Part shown: in pieces, positions 59,774 through 64,000 of the stretch
Numbering within the stretch: position 1 is the stretch's first letter
Layout: every line of letters starts with the position of its first letter
Assembly: GCA_964514385.1 (NCBI GenBank)
Contig: CAZEQJ010000005.1
Span: 62,001-126,000 of the forward strand
DNA length: 64,000 bases
Direction of reading: 5' to 3'
From: CAZEQJ01 sp964514385
Lineage (GTDB): Bacteria; Bacteroidota; Bacteroidia; Cytophagales; Cyclobacteriaceae
Position numbers and translations under genes: made by a program
Notes under the pieces: generated by a model
Told to the model about the DNA's origin: nothing
What the model saw: the letters and a program-made list of their open reading frames with translations, nothing else
Database searches by the model: none

Positions 59774-60736
59774 ATGAACCTTGACTTACTTTACGATAAT
59801 CTGACCAACCCGGCACTTTTGTTCTTTTTTCTGGGCATACTGGCCGTACAGCTGAAAAGTGATCTGGCAATACCTGAAAACAGCTCTAAGTTTATCTCTA
59901 TCTATTTATTGTTTTCCATCGGCTTTAAAGGCGGGCAGGAGTTATCTCATAGTGTAATTGACATGGAGATCATATGGTCTCTGGTTTTTGGTATCCTGCT
60001 TGCGCTGATAGTTCCTGTTTATTCCTTTTTTATACTTAAAAAAAGACTTGGTGTTGATAATGCCGGTGCTATTGGCGCTGCCTACGGCTCCATCAGTGCT
60101 GTAACCTTTGTCACGGCAATATCATTTCTGGAGCTTGAAAGAATAGAATTTGGTGGTCACATGGTAGCTGTCATGGCATTGATGGAGGCCCCATCTATCA
60201 TTATCGGTCTTCTCCTTGTGCAGTTGTACACTACCGGAAATGTTAAAGGTATCGGCATCAAAAACATATTGAGCCATTCCCTGACAAACGGAAGTGTTTT
60301 GCTGATTATTGGGAGCCTGCTTATTGGATACCTGGCAAGCGATAAGCAGGCTGAAGGTATTGCTCCTTTTACTACCGACATTTTCAAAGGGTTCTTAGCG
60401 GTATTTTTACTTGATATGGGCATTACAAGTGGTAAGAAGCTCAAAGCATTTTTGAAGAACGGTGGTTTTGTGCTCGCATTTGCTATTATCGTACCGCTAA
60501 TCAACGGATGCACTGTAGCTTACATCAGCCAGTGGATTACAGATTCTGAGGGGAACCGGCTGTTGTTTGCGATTCTTGCAGCGAGTGCCTCCTATATTGC
60601 AGTGCCTGCAGCAATGAAGATGGCCGTCCCGAAAGCAGATCCCGGGTTATATCTTCCTATGGCACTTGCCGTGACGTTTCCTTTTAATATTACTATCGGA
60701 ATGCCGGTCTATCTATACATCATTGAGTTGATATAG
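59774..60736 (+). CDS. sbtA: SbtA-like sodium-dependent bicarbonate permease
   Basis: This 320-residue membrane protein has about ten helices in two related halves. NLTNPALLFFFLGILA near residues 10-25, FSIGFKGGQELS near 47-58, GAAYGSISAVTF near 103-114, and ASYIAVPAAMKMAVPKADP near 274-292 match the SbtA family (PF05982). SbtA imports bicarbonate with sodium in cyanobacteria; in heterotrophs it may feed anaplerotic carboxylation. The PII-like partner SbtB is not adjacent. The LysR gene and a strong terminator upstream suggest controlled expression. Confidence 0.87.
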   Translation: MNLDLLYDNLTNPALLFFFLGILAVQLKSDLAIPENSSKFISIYLLFSIGFKGGQELSHSVIDMEIIWSLVFGILLALIVPVYSFFILKKRLGVDNAGAIGAAYGSISAVTFVTAISFLELERIEFGGHMVAVMALMEAPSIIIGLLLVQLYTTGNVKGIGIKNILSHSLTNGSVLLIIGSLLIGYLASDKQAEGIAPFTTDIFKGFLAVFLLDMGITSGKKLKAFLKNGGFVLAFAIIVPLINGCTVAYISQWITDSEGNRLLFAILAASASYIAVPAAMKMAVPKADPGLYLPMALAVTFPFNITIGMPVYLYIIELI

Positions 60737-60804
60737 GGGAGGAGTTACAATTAAAGACTGTATAATACCTGAAACGAGTTTAATCCGCTTTTTAGCTTTA
60801 CGAT

Positions 60805-61782
60805 TTAATCATCTTTTGAAATAGCGGATACTCCTTTTCGTGTCTGCACGATTTCTTTCATTGTGCCGTCCTCATTCCAGTACAGATAGTCAATACAAAC
60901 AGATCTTCTGTATTCTCCACCCTGAGGTAAAATGCCGTTATGATATACAAAATACCAGTCTCCTTTATACTCAAGCACAGCCTGATGGTTGGTAGGGGAG
61001 TTAGGTACAGTATCGTTTAACCTGCCCTGATATGTCCATGGCCCTTCCGGAGTGGGTGCAGTGGCATAGTCTATCACCTCCGGGAAGAGAGCTGAGTATG
61101 TGAGATAATAGATAGAATCTCTTTTAAAAACCCAGGGGCCCTCAGTAAAGGATGGAACGTCTATCACATGGATATCGCCTTCAATTTCAATCATATTATC
61201 TTTTAGCCTGGCGTATTTGAGTACAGTATTCCCCCAATAGATGAAAGCCTCCCCATTATCATCTAAGAATACAGCCGGATCGATATCATCCCAGAAAATA
61301 TCGGTATGAGTTGTCATATCATTTGTGATAAGTGCTGCGCCAATAGCGTCACGCCATGGTCCGGTAGGATGATCTGCTACAGCAACACCAATGGATTTAC
61401 CGGGAATACTACCGTGCTCAACAGTAACGTACCAGTAAAACTTACCGTCCTTTTCAACAACATGAGCAGCCCATGCTTCACCTCTTGACCAAGCAAAATC
61501 AATAGTACGCAATCTTGGTCCATGCCTGTCCCAGTTGACCATATCTGTCGTTGAAAACACAAGCCAGTTATTCATCAGAAAGCCTTCCTGGTTAGATGCC
61601 TGCTCATCATGACCGGTATACAGGTAAAATGTGTCCTGGTACACGAGAGCTGCCGGGTCGGCAGTGTAAATATCACTGAAAAGGGGATTATTGTTTGGCC
61701 TGGTTTCCGTAGCCACAGTAGCAACCTGTTCATTTCCGGTGCAGGCTGTGATAAGGATTATAACAAACAGATATCTCATCAT
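60805..61782 (-). CDS. Lipoprotein glycoside hydrolase family 43 (arabinosidase-like)
   Basis: The lipobox LITAC puts the lipidated cysteine at residue 14. The five-bladed propeller of GH43 follows: catalytic-region Asp in TADPAALVYQDTFYLYTGHD near 41-60, pKa-modulating Asp in WDDIDPAVFLDDNGE near 166-180, general-acid Glu in SFTEGPWVFKRDSIYYLTYS near 210-230. GH43 enzymes remove arabinose or xylose side groups. The gene is coupled by a 4-bp overlap to the next GH43 gene. The exact linkage is not known. Confidence 0.9.
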   Translation of the reverse strand: MMRYLFVIILITACTGNEQVATVATETRPNNNPLFSDIYTADPAALVYQDTFYLYTGHDEQASNQEGFLMNNWLVFSTTDMVNWDRHGPRLRTIDFAWSRGEAWAAHVVEKDGKFYWYVTVEHGSIPGKSIGVAVADHPTGPWRDAIGAALITNDMTTHTDIFWDDIDPAVFLDDNGEAFIYWGNTVLKYARLKDNMIEIEGDIHVIDVPSFTEGPWVFKRDSIYYLTYSALFPEVIDYATAPTPEGPWTYQGRLNDTVPNSPTNHQAVLEYKGDWYFVYHNGILPQGGEYRRSVCIDYLYWNEDGTMKEIVQTRKGVSAISKDD

Positions 61783-62783
61783 TTTGGTCTTAAAACAGTT
61801 GATTCAATTACTGGCCAGCCCTCCTCATCCCACATAATCTCTGCTATTTTTAATTTAGACCGGCCCTCATCCGCAATATCATAAGCATGAAAAACGAGGT
61901 AATCCCTGCCATCAAAGGTATATGCACTATTGTGGCCTGCGCCGGCATAATGCGTATTGCCTTCCACGATAATGGTACCACCACCTTCGTTCATAGATTT
62001 TCCCTCCTTATCCAGATAGGGTCCGTAGATATTTTCCGACCTGCCGACAGCTATTTTATATGTACTATTGATGCCACTGCAGCATTTATCCCAGGATACG
62101 AATAGGTAGTACATCGAATCCTTTTTAAAAATAAATGGGGCTTCTATAGCTGCACTACCTGCCCTGTCGTCAGGAGTAAATGGTTGCCTTTCACGTTTCG
62201 CGATAGTCCACCACTCTTCAGGTTGCGCAATCGCTGTTCGATTTGGAATGAGCTTTACCAATTTCATCCCCTCCCAGAATGAGCCAAAAGTCAGGTATGG
62301 ATACCCTGCTTCATCTGTTGCTATGTTGGGGTCGATAGCATTCCATAGGTCACGTCCCGGGACAGACTGTACAATCATGCCATGATCCTCCCATTTATAA
62401 TCGGGTGAATTATTATCCAGTGTTTTATTTGTAGCAAGACCTATTGCTGATGTATTTTTACCAAAGGCAGAGACGGAATAATAAAGATAAAACCTGCCAT
62501 CATACCAATGAATATCGGGAGCCCACATATGCCCCCGGAACCCGTCGACAGTTTCAGTAGTCCATGCCGGAGGTGTTCTTCCAAAAACAGATCCTTCATC
62601 ACGCCATGAAACCATGTCCTTTGAAGAGTAAAAAGAGATGCCCCAGCCAGTACAAAAAAGATAATACGTATCACCATCTTTGGCAATAACAGGGTCATGA
62701 ACACTGATATCTGTCTGATAATCCTGTCCTTTTGTGAACAGAGACGCAAATATTAAAATAACAATTAAATAGCTAGTTTTCAT
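61779..62783 (-). CDS. Secreted GH43 arabinanase/arabinosidase-like protein
   Basis: The ATG at 62783 (MKTSYLIVILIFASLFTKGQ) gives a signal peptide. The propeller has SVHDPVIAKDGDTYYLF near 26-42, NAIDPNIATDEAGYP near 151-165, and IEAPFIFKKDSMYYLFVSWDKCC near 209-231, with the three acidic residues in the GH43 positions. Endo-arabinanases share the SWDKCC and HNSAY motifs, so 1,5-alpha-L-arabinan is a plausible substrate. It overlaps the downstream GH43 gene by 4 bp and the upstream one by 11 bp. Confidence 0.9.
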   Translation of the reverse strand: MKTSYLIVILIFASLFTKGQDYQTDISVHDPVIAKDGDTYYLFCTGWGISFYSSKDMVSWRDEGSVFGRTPPAWTTETVDGFRGHMWAPDIHWYDGRFYLYYSVSAFGKNTSAIGLATNKTLDNNSPDYKWEDHGMIVQSVPGRDLWNAIDPNIATDEAGYPYLTFGSFWEGMKLVKLIPNRTAIAQPEEWWTIAKRERQPFTPDDRAGSAAIEAPFIFKKDSMYYLFVSWDKCCSGINSTYKIAVGRSENIYGPYLDKEGKSMNEGGGTIIVEGNTHYAGAGHNSAYTFDGRDYLVFHAYDIADEGRSKLKIAEIMWDEEGWPVIESTVLRPK

Positions 62784-64000
62784 TTGTGATAAGCATTTTA
62801 CCCCAAAAGGTGGTGTGATTCTGATCAAATCCTGTAAATAACACTGTCATTGCCTCTTCAATACCTCCGTTCTCCCAGTCTCTTCCGCGTTCTGTTTTGG
62901 CATTTACGATAGTGCCATCAGCAAACATGAGTGTAAGCCAGGGAGCATTGTACGACCATGTGTCGCTTTGACTTCCGTTTATTGTTCCTCCCTCATCCAA
63001 TGTCATCAACTCTGCATCCTGAAAATCCGGCATCGTCTGTTCCTCAGCAAAACCGGGAACAATACGGTAACCAAACTCGATCTGCTCCCAGGTTCCTGCA
63101 AGTTCCTCTGCAGTCACTGGTGTCTCTTCCTCAGCTGCATAGCGTTGAGAAGAAACCATGGGCCATCCATCTTCTGTCCAATGTATTTGTCGGGTATGCA
63201 AAACCATAAAAAACGGATTTTCGCCCGGCCTGCCCTGGTGTGCCATAAAGAAATTACCGGTAGTGTCTTTAAACACAGCAGGATGCGAAACGCCTTGCCA
63301 GCCACTATGTCCATTGAACCGGTAAGGAGCAAGGATCATAGGTTCATTATCCGTATAATCAAATACGTTTTCTCCATTTACGTCGAAAAAAGGGCCATTT
63401 GGATTATCAGACCTGCCCACTCTCACGTTATATTTGGTCTCGAGCCAGTCGTAGGCAATGAAAAGATAATATTTACCAAACTCTTCGTTGTATATAATCT
63501 CCGGGGCCTCAATATTACCGTTGATCGTATTGCTGGTAAAACCGCGATGTGCAACCTTACTGCCCCTGTCTCCATCCCGTAATGCCAGACCGGTTTCAGG
63601 ATTGAGCTCCATAAGATAAATGCCATCCCATGAAGAGCCGTAATACATCCAGTGTCTTCCCTGGTCATCGATTATTATGGATGGATCAATAGCGTTCGTC
63701 TGAACACCATCCGGATCCGAAGTAACCACTATTCCACGCTCCCTGAAGGGACCACGCGGGCTCTCAGAGGTCATCAGACCAATACAACTTAATCTGCCGA
63801 TATTGGAAGCCAGCGAATAATAAACCCGATATTCGCCATCAACTTCCATAGCAAATGGCGCCCATAAATTGGCTGCCGGCTGTCCGCCATTATTTTGAAT
63901 ATATCGAACACCATCCGATGGGTATCCATTTCCACCGACAACCCAACCTACATACTCCCACTCTACCAGATTAAGGCTTCGGCGGATTTGTAATCCAGGG
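62773..64000 (-). CDS. GH43 endo-arabinanase-like protein with C-terminal domain (5' end outside window)
   Basis: The frame is open from codon 63999, so at least 50 residues precede the first internal Met and the signal peptide is outside the window. The pKa Asp is in NAIDPSIIIDDQGRHWMYYGSSWDG and the acid Glu in NIEAPEIIYNEEFGKYYLF. The last ~110 residues (AGTWEQIEFGYRIVPGF..., NAKTERGRDWENG) form a separate beta domain like the C-terminal domain of extracellular arabinanases. It is upstream in the three-gene GH43 operon and likely acts on arabinan. Confidence 0.9.
   Translation of the reverse strand, partial: PGLQIRRSLNLVEWEYVGWVVGGNGYPSDGVRYIQNNGGQPAANLWAPFAMEVDGEYRVYYSLASNIGRLSCIGLMTSESPRGPFRERGIVVTSDPDGVQTNAIDPSIIIDDQGRHWMYYGSSWDGIYLMELNPETGLALRDGDRGSKVAHRGFTSNTINGNIEAPEIIYNEEFGKYYLFIAYDWLETKYNVRVGRSDNPNGPFFDVNGENVFDYTDNEPMILAPYRFNGHSGWQGVSHPAVFKDTTGNFFMAHQGRPGENPFFMVLHTRQIHWTEDGWPMVSSQRYAAEEETPVTAEELAGTWEQIEFGYRIVPGFAEEQTMPDFQDAELMTLDEGGTINGSQSDTWSYNAPWLTLMFADGTIVNAKTERGRDWENGGIEEAMTVLFTGFDQNHTTFWGKMLITNEN

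Noticed and set aside
62968..63582. A 204-residue plus-strand frame opposite the third GH43 gene
   Set aside because: Shadow of the GH43 gene, which has catalytic motifs and continuing frame to the window end.
1..64000. tRNA, rRNA, transposase or phage-like genes
   Set aside because: I looked through the gaps between genes for cloverleaf patterns and transposase-like frames and found none; the holin-like gene at 39317 stands without any phage partner.

Overview
The window looks like chromosomal core sequence from a free-living Bacteroidota, most likely order Cytophagales (gliding, possibly marine). This rests on protein families: a type IX secretion C-terminal signal on a 1097-residue surface protein, a Wzi/RemB-like outer-membrane barrel, a DUF4270-type lipoprotein, the Bacteroidota form of GlmU, an S16 protein with a long acidic tail, and a SecA without the C-terminal zinc motif. 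DNA signals agree: upstream of rpmE and rplS there is a TTG, a 20-nt spacer and TAnnTTTG, the -33/-7 promoter of this phylum. No insertion sequence, phage, tRNA, rRNA or CRISPR array was seen. The species cannot be named from sequence alone.

Layout. 1-5.6 kb: 3' end of radA, a PLP deaminase-like enzyme, rluD, an epimerase-like protein, a LOG-family protein and three small genes. 5.6-7.9 kb: lemA followed by three TPM-domain genes. 8-14.8 kb: methyltransferase, unknown secreted protein, prfA, a beta-helix lipoprotein, and an aminotransferase-tyrA-Nudix run that fits tyrosine synthesis. 14.9-20.9 kb: type IX cargo, outer-membrane protein, amidohydrolase, Spx/ArsC-like protein. 21.1-26.4 kb: a minus-strand operon (alternative glmU, holB, hemC, lipoprotein cyclophilin, RmlD-like reductase) whose genes meet at overlapping stop/start codons and which ends in an unusual ORF made of 14 tandem heptapeptides. 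26.5-31 kb: rpmE, Wzi-like barrel and the rpsP-rimM-trmD-rplS operon. 31-36.9 kb: dapF, secA, SPOR lipoprotein, M20 peptidase.

36.9-41.6 kb: a divergent pair of phosphate-transporter-like genes (PiT-like and Na/Pi-like) around a region with inverted repeats, two small membrane proteins, an archaeal-type GGGP synthase and an AraC regulator. 41.7-48.5 kb: acyl-CoA dehydrogenase behind a perfect 26-bp palindrome, zinc peptidase, HldE C-domain enzyme, flippase-like protein, panD and panC; then, divergent, a stand-alone GT5 domain overlapping a DUF4270 lipoprotein. 48.5-53.4 kb: glmS, ridA, gltX and small proteins. 53.4-60.7 kb: S9 peptidase, a cobalamin riboswitch driving a BtuB-like TonB receptor, and a LysR/small-protein/SbtA bicarbonate module. 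60.8-64 kb: three GH43 genes, the edge of an arabinan-type polysaccharide locus running off the window.

Most genes are ordinary housekeeping. The parts that most deserve a second look are the heptad-repeat ORF, the palindrome at the acyl-CoA dehydrogenase promoter, the GT5-only gene overlapping the lipoprotein gene, the divergent phosphate-transport pair, and the SbtA module with an unrecognised small coiled-coil protein.
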